A DNA stretch of 64,000 bases from Kosakonia sp. SMBL-WEM22 (GCF_014490785.1 NZ_CP051488.1:4402001-4466000); one strand, 5' to 3'; counted from the first letter of the stretch, positions 1 through 9,814 are shown. The notes: a model not told the origin generated them from the sequence alone. A program made the numbers and translations.

Positions 1-1721
1 ATCGCATGGAGAATATCCATGTTCTCATTCAGGATCTGACGCGCACGATTGTAGTTACGTTCAATCAGCGCCTTCACTTCCTGGTCGATAATACGTGCGG
101 TTTCATCAGACATATGTTTCGCTTTCGCGACGGAACGTCCGAGGAACACTTCGCCCTCTTCTTCGGCGTAGAGCAGCGGACCCAGTTTGTCCGAGAAGCC
201 CCACTGCGTCACCATGTTGCGTGCCAGGTTGGTCGCGACTTTGATGTCGTTCGACGCACCGGTAGAGACATGTTCAGCACCGTAGATGATCTCTTCCGCC
301 AGACGACCGCCGTACAGCGTAGAGATTTGGCTCTCCAGCTTCTGACGGCTGGCGCTAATCGCATCCCCTTCCGGCAGGAAGAAAGTTACGCCCAGCGCAC
401 GACCACGTGGGATAATCGTCACTTTATGTACCGGATCGTGCTCCGGCACCAGACGACCGATAATGGCGTGGCCCGCTTCGTGATACGCGGTAGACTCTTT
501 CTGCGCTTCCGTCATCACCATGGAGCGACGTTCCGCACCCATCATGATTTTGTCTTTCGCTTTTTCGAACTCAACCATTGAGACAACGCGTTTATTACCA
601 CGCGCAGCAAACAGCGCAGCTTCGTTGACCAGGTTAGCCAGATCCGCACCAGAGAAGCCCGGGGTACCGCGCGCAATGATCGCAGCGTCAATATCCGGCG
701 ACAGCGGTACACGGCGCATATGGACCTTCAGGATCTGCTCGCGACCGCGAACGTCCGGCAGCCCAACGACAACCTGACGGTCGAAACGGCCTGGACGCAG
801 CAGCGCAGGGTCCAGTACGTCCGGACGGTTGGTCGCAGCAATAACGATAATGCCTTCATTGCCTTCGAAACCATCCATCTCAACCAGCATCTGGTTCAGG
901 GTCTGCTCACGTTCATCATGACCACCGCCTAAACCTGCGCCACGCTGACGGCCAACGGCGTCAATCTCATCAATAAAGATGATGCACGGTGCGGCTTTCT
1001 TGGCTTGTTCAAACATGTCGCGTACGCGGGATGCGCCCACGCCGACAAACATCTCAACAAAGTCAGAACCAGAAATCGTGAAGAACGGCACTTTCGCTTC
1101 GCCGGCGATCGCTTTCGCCAGCAGCGTTTTACCGGTACCCGGAGGGCCGACCATCAGGACGCCTTTCGGGATTTTACCGCCCAGTTTCTGGAAACGGCTC
1201 GGCTCACGCAGATATTCAACCAGCTCACCCACTTCTTCTTTCGCTTCGTCGCAGCCCGCGACGTCGGCAAAAGTGGTTTTGATCTGATCTTCAGTCAGCA
1301 TGCGCGCTTTGCTCTTACCGAACGACATGGCACCTTTGCCACCGCCGCCCTGCATCTGGCGCATGAAGAAAATCCATACCCCAATCAGCAACAGCATCGG
1401 GAACCAGGAGATGAAGATGTTACCAAGCAGGCTCGGCTCTTCAGGTGGTTCACCCACAACCTTGACGTTTTTGGTCAGCAGGTTGTCGAGCAGTTTAGGA
1501 TCGTTGACCGGGATGTAAGTCGTGTAACGGTTACTATCTTTCTTGGTAACGTTGATCTCACGTCCGTTGATACGCGCTTCGCGAACCTGGTCCTGGTTGA
1601 CCTCTTGCAGGAAGGTAGAGTAATCCACCTTACGGCCATTTGACTCGCTGGGCCCAAAGCTCTGGAATACTGACATCAGCACGACGGCAATGACCAGCCA
1701 GAGTATTAGGTTTTTCGCCAT
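1..1721 (-). CDS. ftsH: ATP-dependent zinc metalloprotease FtsH (3' end beyond the window)
   Basis: Membrane-anchored AAA+ protease that degrades LpxC, RpoH, SecY and other substrates, and so tunes LPS synthesis and the heat-shock response. The visible part holds about 573 of the usual 644 residues. It shows an N-terminal transmembrane segment starting MAKNLILW, a second membrane segment before the GGGG linker, Walker A GPPGTGKT, Walker B IIFIDEID, the SRH region, and the M41 zinc motif HEAGH near 460-490. The C-terminal tail lies outside the window. The chosen ATG matches the short E. coli isoform; an in-frame TTG three codons upstream (1728-1730) could give the longer form. It lies 102 bp downstream of rlmE on the same strand, and the two are probably cotranscribed. 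Confidence 0.97.
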   Translation of the reverse strand, partial: MAKNLILWLVIAVVLMSVFQSFGPSESNGRKVDYSTFLQEVNQDQVREARINGREINVTKKDSNRYTTYIPVNDPKLLDNLLTKNVKVVGEPPEEPSLLGNIFISWFPMLLLIGVWIFFMRQMQGGGGKGAMSFGKSKARMLTEDQIKTTFADVAGCDEAKEEVGELVEYLREPSRFQKLGGKIPKGVLMVGPPGTGKTLLAKAIAGEAKVPFFTISGSDFVEMFVGVGASRVRDMFEQAKKAAPCIIFIDEIDAVGRQRGAGLGGGHDEREQTLNQMLVEMDGFEGNEGIIVIAATNRPDVLDPALLRPGRFDRQVVVGLPDVRGREQILKVHMRRVPLSPDIDAAIIARGTPGFSGADLANLVNEAALFAARGNKRVVSMVEFEKAKDKIMMGAERRSMVMTEAQKESTAYHEAGHAIIGRLVPEHDPVHKVTIIPRGRALGVTFFLPEGDAISASRQKLESQISTLYGGRLAEEIIYGAEHVSTGASNDIKVATNLARNMVTQWGFSDKLGPLLYAEEEGEVFLGRSVAKAKHMSDETARIIDQEVKALIERNYNRARQILNENMDILHA

Positions 1722-1823
1722 GTCACTCAAGGGATTAACCTCATATTACAACTGTGTTAAAAACAGCGGCAGGATACAACATATCCCGTTTCATTCAAAC
1801 CGAAGGCCGAAATCAACGGGGTA

Positions 1824-2450
1824 TCATTTTCGCCCGGTCGCTACAATATACACTTCGCGCGAACGAGCACGCGAAGAGTCCGGTTTACGCACTTTAACCT
1901 TCGTAAACAGGGAGCGAATTTCCGTAAGGTACTCATCGAAACCTTCGCCCTGGAACACTTTCACTAAAAAATTACCGCCTGGCGCTAACACATCGCGGCA
2001 CATCTCCAGCGCCAGCTCTACCAGATACATAGAGCGGGGAATATCAACCGCTGGCGTTCCGCTCATATTAGGCGCCATATCTGACATGACAACCTGAACT
2101 TTACTGTCACCAACACGTTCCAGTAACGCTTTCAGAACTAATTCATCACGAAAATCGCCCTGAAGGAAGTCTACGCCGACGATTGGATCCATCGGTAAAA
2201 GATCGCACGCGATGATGCGCCCGTTCCCACCAATCTGTGTGACCGCATATTGCGACCATCCACCGGGTGCAGCACCCAAGTCAACTACCGTCATTCCCGG
2301 TTTAAAAATCTTGTCACTTTGCTGTATTTCATCAAGTTTAAACCAGGCACGGGAACGTAACCCTTTTTTCTGCGCCTGTTGAACATATTTATCGCTAAAG
2401 TGTTCCTGAAGCCAGCGGCTTGAACTGGCAGAACGCTTTTTACCTGTCAT
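1824..2450 (-). CDS. rlmE: 23S rRNA 2'-O-ribose U2552 methyltransferase
   Basis: RlmE (RrmJ/FtsJ) methylates the 2'-OH of U2552 in the A loop of 23S rRNA at a late step of 50S assembly. The 208-residue protein has the SAM-binding motif VDLGAAPGGWSQ. All four residues of the expected K-D-K-E catalytic tetrad are present, in FKLDE, SDMAPN, LVKVFQG and SREVY. Length matches E. coli (209). In E. coli this is a heat-shock gene in an operon with ftsH. The same order is seen here, with a sigma-32-like promoter about 70-95 bp upstream of the start. The neighbour yhbY is divergent. Confidence 0.97.
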   Translation of the reverse strand: MTGKKRSASSSRWLQEHFSDKYVQQAQKKGLRSRAWFKLDEIQQSDKIFKPGMTVVDLGAAPGGWSQYAVTQIGGNGRIIACDLLPMDPIVGVDFLQGDFRDELVLKALLERVGDSKVQVVMSDMAPNMSGTPAVDIPRSMYLVELALEMCRDVLAPGGNFLVKVFQGEGFDEYLTEIRSLFTKVKVRKPDSSRARSREVYIVATGRK

Positions 2451-2517
2451 TTAACTTTCCATCCGGTTTCATCGGCGACACCGAGAAATATCGACGCGCA
2501 ATTTGGCGATACAGAGG

Positions 2518-2546
2518 AGATGGCGGTAGAATGACCCGTTTTCAAT
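2518..2546 (-). promoter_or_regulatory. probable sigma-32 promoter of rlmE-ftsH
   Basis: Read on the minus strand, ATTGAA (2546-2541) is followed after 15 bases by CGCCATCT (2525-2518). This closely fits the heat-shock consensus CTTGAA-N13-15-CCCCATnT. The position, about 70 bp upstream of rlmE, suits the known heat-shock control of rrmJ-ftsH in E. coli. The start site (around 2511) is inferred. Confidence 0.6.
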
Positions 2547-2568
2547 CCCAACGTAAGCAAAATATACG

Positions 2569-2862
2569 ATGAATCTGAGTACTAAACAAAAACAGCACCT
2601 GAAAGGTCTGGCACATCCGCTCAAGCCGGTAGTTATGCTTGGCAACAATGGTTTGACCGAAGGGGTACTGGCCGAGATTGAACAAGCGCTTGAGCACCAT
2701 GAACTTATCAAGGTGAAGATCGCCTCTGAAGAGAGAGAAACTAAAACCTTGATCGTGGAAGCTATCGTTCGCGAAACCGGTGCCTGTAATGTCCAGGTCA
2801 TCGGCAAAACGCTGGTGCTTTATCGCCCGACCGCAGAGCGTAAAATTTCGCTGCCGCGCTAA
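2569..2862 (+). CDS. yhbY: CRM-domain ribosome assembly factor YhbY
   Basis: Small (97 aa) single-domain CRM RNA-binding protein associated with pre-50S particles in E. coli; its exact role is unsettled. The GNNG loop typical of the CRM domain is visible near residue 26, and the basic C-terminus (ERKISLPR) is conserved. It is divergent from rlmE, another 50S assembly factor, with about 118 bp between the starts. No clear Shine-Dalgarno sequence precedes the ATG (the upstream bases are AAAATATACG), so initiation may be weak or start very close to the transcript end. A bidirectional terminator follows at 2949-2974. Confidence 0.95.
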   Translation: MNLSTKQKQHLKGLAHPLKPVVMLGNNGLTEGVLAEIEQALEHHELIKVKIASEERETKTLIVEAIVRETGACNVQVIGKTLVLYRPTAERKISLPR

Positions 2863-2948
2863 AGGATATCCTGAGTTGAACACAAAATCAGTGTAAAACG
2901 AGGGGTTTCCGCCAGCAGATGAGCAAAATGCCACGCTCCTGGAGTTCA

Positions 2949-2974
2949 TAAAAGGCCGCAATGCGGCCTTTTTC
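2949..2974. terminator. bidirectional terminator between yhbY and greA
   Basis: The stem AAGGCCGC-aat-GCGGCCTT is flanked by A and T runs on both sides, so it can stop the convergent yhbY (plus) and greA (minus) transcripts. Confidence 0.85.
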
Positions 2975-3015
2975 TTATCTTTACAATCCGTCAACAATTA
3001 ACGTCGACGCTGCAA

Positions 3016-3492
3016 TCAAAGATATTCCACCTTGATGATTTCATACTCCACTTCGCCGCCAGGGGTGCGAATGACAACCACATCATCCTGCTCTTTTCCC
3101 ACCAGGCCACGGGCGATAGGCGAGTTCACCGAGATAAGATTCTGCTTAAAGTCGGCTTCGTCATCGCCCACGATGCGATAAGTCTGCTCTTCGTCGTTAT
3201 CCAGGTTCAGCACGGTGACCGTGGAACCGAAAATGACGCGGCCATTTTTTGGCATTTTGGAGATATCGATAACCTGCGCATTCGACAGTTTCGCCTCGAT
3301 ATCTTTAATGCGGCCTTCACAAAAGCCCTGCTGCTCACGCGCGGCGTGGTATTCAGCGTTCTCTTTGAGATCGCCATGTTCGCGGGCGTCCGCAATAGCG
3401 GCGATGATTTCAGGGCGACGAACGGTTTTCAAAAATTCCAGCTCTTCGCGCAGTTTCTCTGCACCACGTAGGGTCATCGGAATAGCTTGCAT
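3016..3492 (-). CDS. greA: transcript cleavage factor GreA
   Basis: GreA enters the secondary channel of RNA polymerase and stimulates cleavage of backtracked RNA. The 158 residues form the family's N-terminal coiled coil, with the acidic tip sequence EHGDLKENAEY carrying the catalytic Asp41/Glu44 pair, followed by the C-terminal FKBP-like domain. Length and start agree with E. coli. The leader region upstream contains a strong intrinsic terminator that would yield the GraL sRNA, and a sigma-E-like promoter, so expression is probably attenuated and envelope-stress responsive. It is convergent with yhbY and divergent from dacB. Confidence 0.97.
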   Translation of the reverse strand: MQAIPMTLRGAEKLREELEFLKTVRRPEIIAAIADAREHGDLKENAEYHAAREQQGFCEGRIKDIEAKLSNAQVIDISKMPKNGRVIFGSTVTVLNLDNDEEQTYRIVGDDEADFKQNLISVNSPIARGLVGKEQDDVVVIRTPGGEVEYEIIKVEYL

Positions 3493-3585
3493 TTGTTATA
3501 CCTCTTAAACATTCCTGTTAGGAGTAGTCCCCCACCCCGTCAGCGTTACCTCCCCGCATTCAGGCGTAAACAGCCGGGCAGGAGC

Positions 3586-3629
3586 AAAAGAAAACTGACC
3601 CGGAGACAAAGCCCCAGGTCAGCGCAATT
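3586..3629 (-). ncRNA. graL: GraL leader sRNA of greA, with intrinsic terminator
   Basis: On the minus strand a stem (CTGACC paired with GGTCAG, 3622-3595) is followed by TTTTCTTTT (3594-3586), a canonical rho-independent terminator about 95 bp upstream of the greA start. In E. coli the greA leader ends prematurely at such a site to give the short sRNA GraL. The predicted length from the sigma-E-like promoter is about 44 nt. The 5' end is inferred from promoter spacing. Confidence 0.7.
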
Positions 3630-3635
3630 TTTCAA

Positions 3636-3662
3636 TTTGATACGTATTTTAACCGGAAGTTC
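3636..3662 (-). promoter_or_regulatory. probable sigma-E promoter of graL-greA
   Basis: On the minus strand GAACTT (3662-3657) is followed after 16 bases by TCAAA (3640-3636). This agrees with the sigma-E pattern GGAACTT-N16-TCnAA. The spacer holds an A/T-rich TTAAAATA that could also serve a sigma-70 promoter. E. coli greA is a known sigma-E regulon member. Confidence 0.6.
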
Positions 3663-3739
3663 ACCGTGGGTCATCGTTTACTTTCCGGGTCGATGCGCCG
3701 TAGTATGTCGGCCTGTTTCCAGCTTGTTAGCGCGAGATT

Positions 3740-5173
<1,434 letters not shown>

Positions 5174-5174
5174 T

Positions 5175-5240
5175 AAAAAATGCCGGGAAGCATCATGCTG
5201 ACCCGGCACTTTTTAGCTCTTCTCCCCGCCGGAGCGGGGA
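5175..5240. terminator. bidirectional terminator and second hairpin between dacB and obgE
   Basis: A6, then the stem TGCCGGG...CCCGGCA, then C-T5 (5175-5214) terminates dacB and, read backwards, obgE. A second stem, CTCCCCGC paired with GCGGGGAG, follows at about 5222-5240, adjacent to the obgE 3' end. Confidence 0.85.
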
Positions 5241-5251
5241 GGAAGCAGAGA

Positions 5252-6430
5252 TTAACGTTTGTAGATGAACTCGACGCCCTCTTCGTCGTCTTCGTCCCAG
5301 TCGTCATCCCACTCTTCGTCATCTTCTTCAGCCGCTTCGGCTTCTTCGAGCTGCTGGCGATGATAATCATCCCACATGAACTCGACTTTCTCCGGCTGCT
5401 GCTCTTCCTGCGCCTGCACAATCGGGTTTTCGATGATGAAGGTCATCACATCCCAGCACAGGTCTTTGACACCCTGCTGGCTGGCAGCGGAGATCAGGTA
5501 GAACTTATCCTCCCAGCCCAGCGCTTCGGCGATCGCTTTCGCTTTCGCTTCCGCTTCGGCTTTATCCATCAGGTCGATCTTGTTAAATACCAGCCAGCGC
5601 GGCTTAGCAGCCAGCTTCTCGCTATATTTTTCCAGCTCGCCGACGATGATACGGGCATTTTCTGCCGGATCAGAACCGTCGATCGGATCAAGGTCGATGA
5701 GGTGCAGCAACACGCGGCAGCGCTCAAGGTGTTTCAGGAAGCGGATACCGAGGCCAGCGCCATCAGCCGCACCTTCAATCAGCCCGGGAATATCGGCAAC
5801 CACGAAGCTCTTCTCATTGTCCATACGAACAACGCCCAGGCTCGGGACCAGCGTGGTAAACGGATAATCCGCCACTTTTGGTTTTGCGGCGGAGACCGCG
5901 CGGATAAAGGTCGATTTACCGGCGTTCGGCATCCCCAGCATCCCGACATCTGCCAGCAGCATCAGCTCCAGTTGCAGATCGCGCTTATCGCCCGGCGTGC
6001 CCATCGTCTTCTGACGAGGAGTACGATTTACCGAGGATTTGAAACGGGTGTTACCGAGGCCGTGCCAGCCGCCTTTCGCGACCATCAGGCGCTGACCATG
6101 TTTGGTCATATCACCCATGGTTTCGCCGGTGCCCTGATCAATAACACGCGTACCAACCGGTACTTTCACCGTAATATCTTTTCCGCGTTTTCCGGTGCAA
6201 TCACGGCTCTGACCGTTCTGCCCACGTTCGGCGCGGAAAGATTTTTCAAAACGGTAGTCGATCAGGGTATTCAGGTTTTCGTCCGCTTCCAGCCAGACAT
6301 CACCGCCGTCGCCACCGTCGCCGCCGTCAGGGCCGCCTTTCGGGATATACTTTTCGCGGCGGAAGCTTACGCAGCCGTTACCGCCATCACCCGCTACGAC
6401 CAGAATCGTAGCTTCATCTACAAACTTCAT
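5252..6430 (-). CDS. obgE: ribosome assembly GTPase ObgE/CgtA
   Basis: Essential GTPase that binds the 50S subunit and links ribosome maturation to (p)ppGpp, chromosome partition and persistence. It is 392 aa (E. coli 390). It has the Gly-rich Obg fold at residues 1-158 (GGDGGDGGDG), then a G domain with G1 GMPNAGKST, G3 DIPGL and G4 NKID. The very acidic C-terminal tail (EEDDEEWDDDWDEDDEE) is typical of enterobacteria. It follows yhbE by 15 bp and belongs to the rplU-rpmA-yhbE-obgE transcription unit known from E. coli. Confidence 0.97.
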   Translation of the reverse strand: MKFVDEATILVVAGDGGNGCVSFRREKYIPKGGPDGGDGGDGGDVWLEADENLNTLIDYRFEKSFRAERGQNGQSRDCTGKRGKDITVKVPVGTRVIDQGTGETMGDMTKHGQRLMVAKGGWHGLGNTRFKSSVNRTPRQKTMGTPGDKRDLQLELMLLADVGMLGMPNAGKSTFIRAVSAAKPKVADYPFTTLVPSLGVVRMDNEKSFVVADIPGLIEGAADGAGLGIRFLKHLERCRVLLHLIDLDPIDGSDPAENARIIVGELEKYSEKLAAKPRWLVFNKIDLMDKAEAEAKAKAIAEALGWEDKFYLISAASQQGVKDLCWDVMTFIIENPIVQAQEEQQPEKVEFMWDDYHRQQLEEAEAAEEDDEEWDDDWDEDDEEGVEFIYKR

Positions 6431-6445
6431 TTTACTCTCCGTAAC

Positions 6446-7411
6446 TCATTCGCCTGAGCGGGGCACAGTGACGACCACTTCACGACTACGCCTGCGTCCC
6501 ATAAGACGATGGCCAATAGCGGAAAACATCGCGCCCGCAACCACGACAAACGCACCGAGATAACCGACAAGGTTTAACATCGGTCTGGCGAAAACATCGG
6601 GCCAGGCCATTGATAATAAATCTGAGAAAAACAGTGTAAACAGCGGCGTTAAGGTAATTAACGCGCTTACCTGCGCCGCCTGCCAGCGCGCCATCGCTTC
6701 CGCTAGCGCGCCGTAACCAACCAGCGTGTTGAGCCCGCAAAAAACCAGACAGGCCAGTTGCCAGTCACTCAACTGGAACACCACAGAGGGTTTCGCCAGT
6801 GGCAACAGCGCAAGCGTACATAAAGTGTACAGCAAAAAGAGGATCTGCTGAGAGGCCAGGCGACGCAGCAGAACTTTTTGCGCCACGCCGTAGCTTACCC
6901 ATACCGTCGCCGCACCGACGCCGAAAATAACGCCCCAGGTGTAATCGGTCAGCCGGGTAAAGATCTCAATCAGGCTGGTGTTAAAAAACATCACCAGACC
7001 GCTTATCAGCATCAGCGCGCCAATCACCTGCGTGATACGCATCTTCTCTTTGAGGATAAAGACGCTGGCGACCATCATACCGACGGGCGAGAGCTGGCCA
7101 ATCACCTGCGATGCGGTTGGGCTGACATACTGCAGAGAAGAGCTAAACAATATGAAGTTGCCGAACAGCCCGCCGGTGGCAATCGCCAGCAGCAGCAGCC
7201 AGCGTGGCTTGCGGAAAATACGCAGCGGCGGCAGTTTTCTTTTCCAGGTAAGGATCAGACCAAGCCCGATTCCCGCCATTAAAAAGCGATAAAAGACCAC
7301 CGTCGGTGGCTCCATCACTTCCAGCACCTGCTTCATTGCAATCGGCAACGCTCCCCAGCACATCGCTGTTGTCAGCGCCAGGAGAATACCGATGCCCGCC
7401 TGCTGTTTCAT
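6446..7411 (-). CDS. yhbE: EamA-family inner membrane transporter YhbE
   Basis: Drug/metabolite transporter superfamily protein of 321 aa, about ten hydrophobic helices arranged as two EamA repeats (roughly residues 5-140 and 155-295), with a basic cytoplasmic C-terminus. Substrate unknown. It lies between rpmA and obgE; a hairpin terminator at 7450-7480 upstream would lower its expression relative to the ribosomal genes. Length and end sequence match E. coli YhbE. Confidence 0.92.
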   Translation of the reverse strand: MKQQAGIGILLALTTAMCWGALPIAMKQVLEVMEPPTVVFYRFLMAGIGLGLILTWKRKLPPLRIFRKPRWLLLLAIATGGLFGNFILFSSSLQYVSPTASQVIGQLSPVGMMVASVFILKEKMRITQVIGALMLISGLVMFFNTSLIEIFTRLTDYTWGVIFGVGAATVWVSYGVAQKVLLRRLASQQILFLLYTLCTLALLPLAKPSVVFQLSDWQLACLVFCGLNTLVGYGALAEAMARWQAAQVSALITLTPLFTLFFSDLLSMAWPDVFARPMLNLVGYLGAFVVVAGAMFSAIGHRLMGRRRSREVVVTVPRSGE

Positions 7412-7449
7412 ACTTCTTCCCTGCCCGAATTTTGCCGGGCTTCTAATGT

Positions 7450-7480
7450 AAAAAGCCCCGCAACGTGTTGCGGGGCTTTC
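7450..7480 (-). terminator. intrinsic terminator/attenuator after rpmA
   Basis: On the minus strand the perfect stem AGCCCCGCAAC...GTTGCGGGGCT is followed by T5. It separates the strongly expressed rplU-rpmA pair from yhbE-obgE, so read-through rather than a separate visible promoter may supply the downstream genes. Confidence 0.85.
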
Positions 7481-7504
7481 TTCCGTTACCGGGACGCGAA
7501 AAAC

Positions 7505-7762
7505 TTATTCAGCAACGATGCTGATGAATTTACGGTTTTTCGGGCCTTTAACTTCGAACTTAACTTTACCGTCAGTCAAAGCGAACAGAGTGTGGTCACG
7601 GCCGCAACCTACGTTAGTACCAGCGTGGAATTTGGTACCACGTTGACGAACGATGATGCTACCTGCCAGAACTGCTTCACCGCCGAAGCGTTTTACGCCC
7701 AGACGTTTAGCTTCTGAATCGCGACCGTTACGAGTTGAGCCGCCAGCCTTTTTATGTGCCAT
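7505..7762 (-). CDS. rpmA: 50S ribosomal protein L27
   Basis: L27, 85 aa, reaches the peptidyl transferase centre with its basic N-terminus (MAHKKAGGSTRNGRD) and stabilises tRNA binding. Sequence and length are essentially those of E. coli. It follows rplU by 19 bp as in nearly all Bacteria. Confidence 0.99.
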   Translation of the reverse strand: MAHKKAGGSTRNGRDSEAKRLGVKRFGGEAVLAGSIIVRQRGTKFHAGTNVGCGRDHTLFALTDGKVKFEVKGPKNRKFISIVAE

Positions 7763-7781
7763 TTAAATCTCTCCTCAGGTC

Positions 7782-8093
7782 TTAGGCGCTGATGCCAGTA
7801 ATTTTCACATCAGTGAACCACTGACGATGGCCCTGCTGCTTACGGTAGTGCTTACGACGACGAAACTTAACGATTTTAACTTTCTCGCCACGACCATGAG
7901 CAACAACTTCAGCTTTGATTACGCCGCCATCAACGAAAGGAACGCCGATTTTGACTTCTTCACCGTTTGCGATCATCAGAACTTCAGCGAATTCAACAGA
8001 TTCGCCAGTTGCGATGTCCAGCTTTTCCAGGCGAACGGTCTGACCTTCGCTTACTCGGTGTTGTTTACCACCACTTTGGAAAACCGCGTACAT
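7782..8093 (-). CDS. rplU: 50S ribosomal protein L21
   Basis: L21, 103 aa, an early-binding 50S protein contacting 23S rRNA with its basic C-terminal region (KFRRRKHYRKQQGHRQ). The sequence starts MYAVFQSGGKQHRV as in the family. It is the first gene of its operon, preceded by a clear sigma-70 promoter at 8166-8194 and divergent from ispB. Confidence 0.99.
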   Translation of the reverse strand: MYAVFQSGGKQHRVSEGQTVRLEKLDIATGESVEFAEVLMIANGEEVKIGVPFVDGGVIKAEVVAHGRGEKVKIVKFRRRKHYRKQQGHRQWFTDVKITGISA

Positions 8094-8165
8094 ATAAAAC
8101 TCCGCTTCCGCGCACCTATCCTGATTAATTCAGAGGGCGCTATAAATATTCACAATAGGGCGCGA

Positions 8166-8194
8166 ATATTACGCAAATTGCGAGCCGTTGACAA
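8166..8194 (-). promoter_or_regulatory. sigma-70 promoter of rplU
   Basis: Minus strand TTGTCA (8194-8189), 17-bp spacer, TAATAT (8171-8166), about 70 bp upstream of the rplU start. This is a near-consensus promoter, as expected for a ribosomal protein operon. Confidence 0.75.
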
Positions 8195-8353
8195 GTGTGA
8201 TCGTCACTCCTCGCAGAAAAAAAACACAACGTGTATGGTAACGTTTATCTGGCGCGTTTTTTCAGTACAATCGACAATACTATTCAAACCCGTAACCCTT
8301 TGTTATCCCACTTTTGATATGTGGTAAACAGGACTGAAAGCCCGGCTTTTGCG

Positions 8354-9325
8354 ATGAATTTAGAAAAAATCAATGAGTTAACCGCGCAAGATATGGCGGG
8401 TGTGAACGCGACGATTCTGCAACAACTCAACTCGGATGTGACATTAATCAACCAGTTGGGTTATTACATCGTAAGCGGCGGCGGCAAACGCATACGTCCG
8501 ATGATCGCTGTACTGGCGGCGCGCGCAGTTGGCTATGAAGGCAACGCGCATGTCACCATCGCTGCATTAATCGAATTTATCCACACAGCAACCCTCCTCC
8601 ACGACGACGTTGTGGATGAATCAGATATGCGCCGCGGCAAAGCAACGGCGAACGCCGCCTTTGGTAATGCTGCCAGCGTATTGGTCGGAGATTTTATCTA
8701 TACCCGTGCCTTCCAGATGATGACCAGCCTCGGCTCGCTGAAAGTGCTGGAGGTGATGTCGGAAGCGGTAAACGTGATTGCAGAAGGTGAAGTGCTGCAA
8801 TTGATGAACGTTAATGACCCGAACATCACCGAAGAGAACTACATGCGCGTGATTTACAGCAAAACCGCGCGCCTGTTCGAAGCGGCTGCCCAGTGTTCCG
8901 GTTTGCTGGCGGGCTGTTCGGAGGCACAGGAGAAGGGGCTACAGGATTATGGCCGCTACCTGGGTACTGCTTTCCAGCTGATTGACGATCTGCTTGATTA
9001 CAGCGCAGATGGTGAAACGTTGGGTAAAAATACCGGCGATGATCTTAACGAAGGCAAACCGACGCTGCCGCTGCTGCATGCGATGCATAACGGTACGCCT
9101 GAGCAGGCGCAGATGATCCGCGAAGCGATTGAACAGGGAAGCGGGCGCCATCTTCTGGAACCGGTTCTGGAAGCAATGGCGCAGTGCGGCTCGCTGGAGT
9201 GGACGCGCCGCCGTGCCGAAGAAGAGGCGGATAAAGCTATCGCCGCACTACAGGTTCTCCCGCATTCTGAGTGGCGCGACGCGCTTATTGCTCTTGCCCA
9301 CATCGCCGTTCAGCGCGATCGCTGA
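8354..9325 (+). CDS. ispB: octaprenyl diphosphate synthase
   Basis: Trans-prenyltransferase that elongates FPP to the C40 side chain of ubiquinone and menaquinone; essential in E. coli. The 323-residue protein has the first Asp-rich motif HDDVVDESD near residue 84 and the second, DDLLDY, near 211. I chose the inner ATG (MNLEKINE) because it gives exactly the E. coli length; the reading frame extends 11 codons further upstream. It is divergent from rplU. A perfect 10-bp stem-loop follows the stop. Confidence 0.97.
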   Translation: MNLEKINELTAQDMAGVNATILQQLNSDVTLINQLGYYIVSGGGKRIRPMIAVLAARAVGYEGNAHVTIAALIEFIHTATLLHDDVVDESDMRRGKATANAAFGNAASVLVGDFIYTRAFQMMTSLGSLKVLEVMSEAVNVIAEGEVLQLMNVNDPNITEENYMRVIYSKTARLFEAAAQCSGLLAGCSEAQEKGLQDYGRYLGTAFQLIDDLLDYSADGETLGKNTGDDLNEGKPTLPLLHAMHNGTPEQAQMIREAIEQGSGRHLLEPVLEAMAQCGSLEWTRRRAEEEADKAIAALQVLPHSEWRDALIALAHIAVQRDR

Positions 9326-9333
9326 TCTCTCTG

Positions 9334-9357
9334 TTTCCCGCGAGTCATCGCGGGAAA
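9334..9357. other. stem-loop after ispB
   Basis: TTTCCCGCGA-gtca-TCGCGGGAAA, a perfect 10-bp stem with a 4-nt loop, 8 bp after the ispB stop. No T-run follows, so it is more likely a 3'-end stabiliser or weak terminator. Confidence 0.6.
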
Positions 9358-9538
9358 GTTCCAGTAAGCTCCCATAAAAGCGACTTTCAGGCGCGAAATC
9401 CTTGCGGTGCAAGCCTTGGCATAATCTGAAAACATAACATTCGACCTGAACTTTTTAGAACAAATATTCCCATATGCGTATAGTGATCTGCGTTGTTGGC
9501 GAACGATGGTTGAAACCGATTCTCATCAGGGAGATGTT

Positions 9539-9814
9539 ATGGAAACGAAATATACCGACTGGCATCAAGCCGATATTATTGCTGGGCTGCGTAAGAAAGG
9601 TACGTCGCTGGCGGCTGAATCTCGAAAAAATGGCTTAAGTTCATCCACCCTCGCCAATGCACTTACCCGCCCCTGGCCGAAGGGAGAATTGATCATTGCC
9701 CGGGCACTGGATACCGATCCCTGGGTTATATGGCCCTCGCGTTACCACGATCCCATCACCCACGCGTTTCTTGATAAAACGAAGCTCATCAGGAAAAAAC
9801 GCAGTGAAGCGTAA
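9539..9814 (+). CDS. sfsB: Nlp/Ner-family HTH regulator SfsB
   Basis: Small DNA-binding protein (91 aa) related to phage Mu Ner. In E. coli, SfsB (Nlp) was found as a multicopy activator of maltose genes in a crp* background. The HTH lies around residues 22-45 (AAESRKNGLSSSTLANAL), followed by the conserved RPWPKGE and PWVIWPSRY. The inner ATG is used: it has GGGAGATGTT just upstream and gives the family length. It is monocistronic, with a terminator shared with murA at 9828-9856. Confidence 0.93.
   Translation: METKYTDWHQADIIAGLRKKGTSLAAESRKNGLSSSTLANALTRPWPKGELIIARALDTDPWVIWPSRYHDPITHAFLDKTKLIRKKRSEA

Noticed and set aside
6..581. 191-residue plus-strand frame at the window start
   Set aside because: Antisense to the ftsH coding sequence, whose HEAGH and AAA+ motifs read cleanly on the other strand.
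5500..5570. Repetitive Ala-Lys-Ala-Glu codons in obgE
   Set aside because: A short helical segment in a conserved GTPase (AEAEAKAKAIAEALG), not a DNA repeat element.
5180..6457. 425-residue plus-strand open frame
   Set aside because: It is antisense to obgE, with acidic/basic runs mirroring the obgE codons; no ribosome site or recognisable domain.
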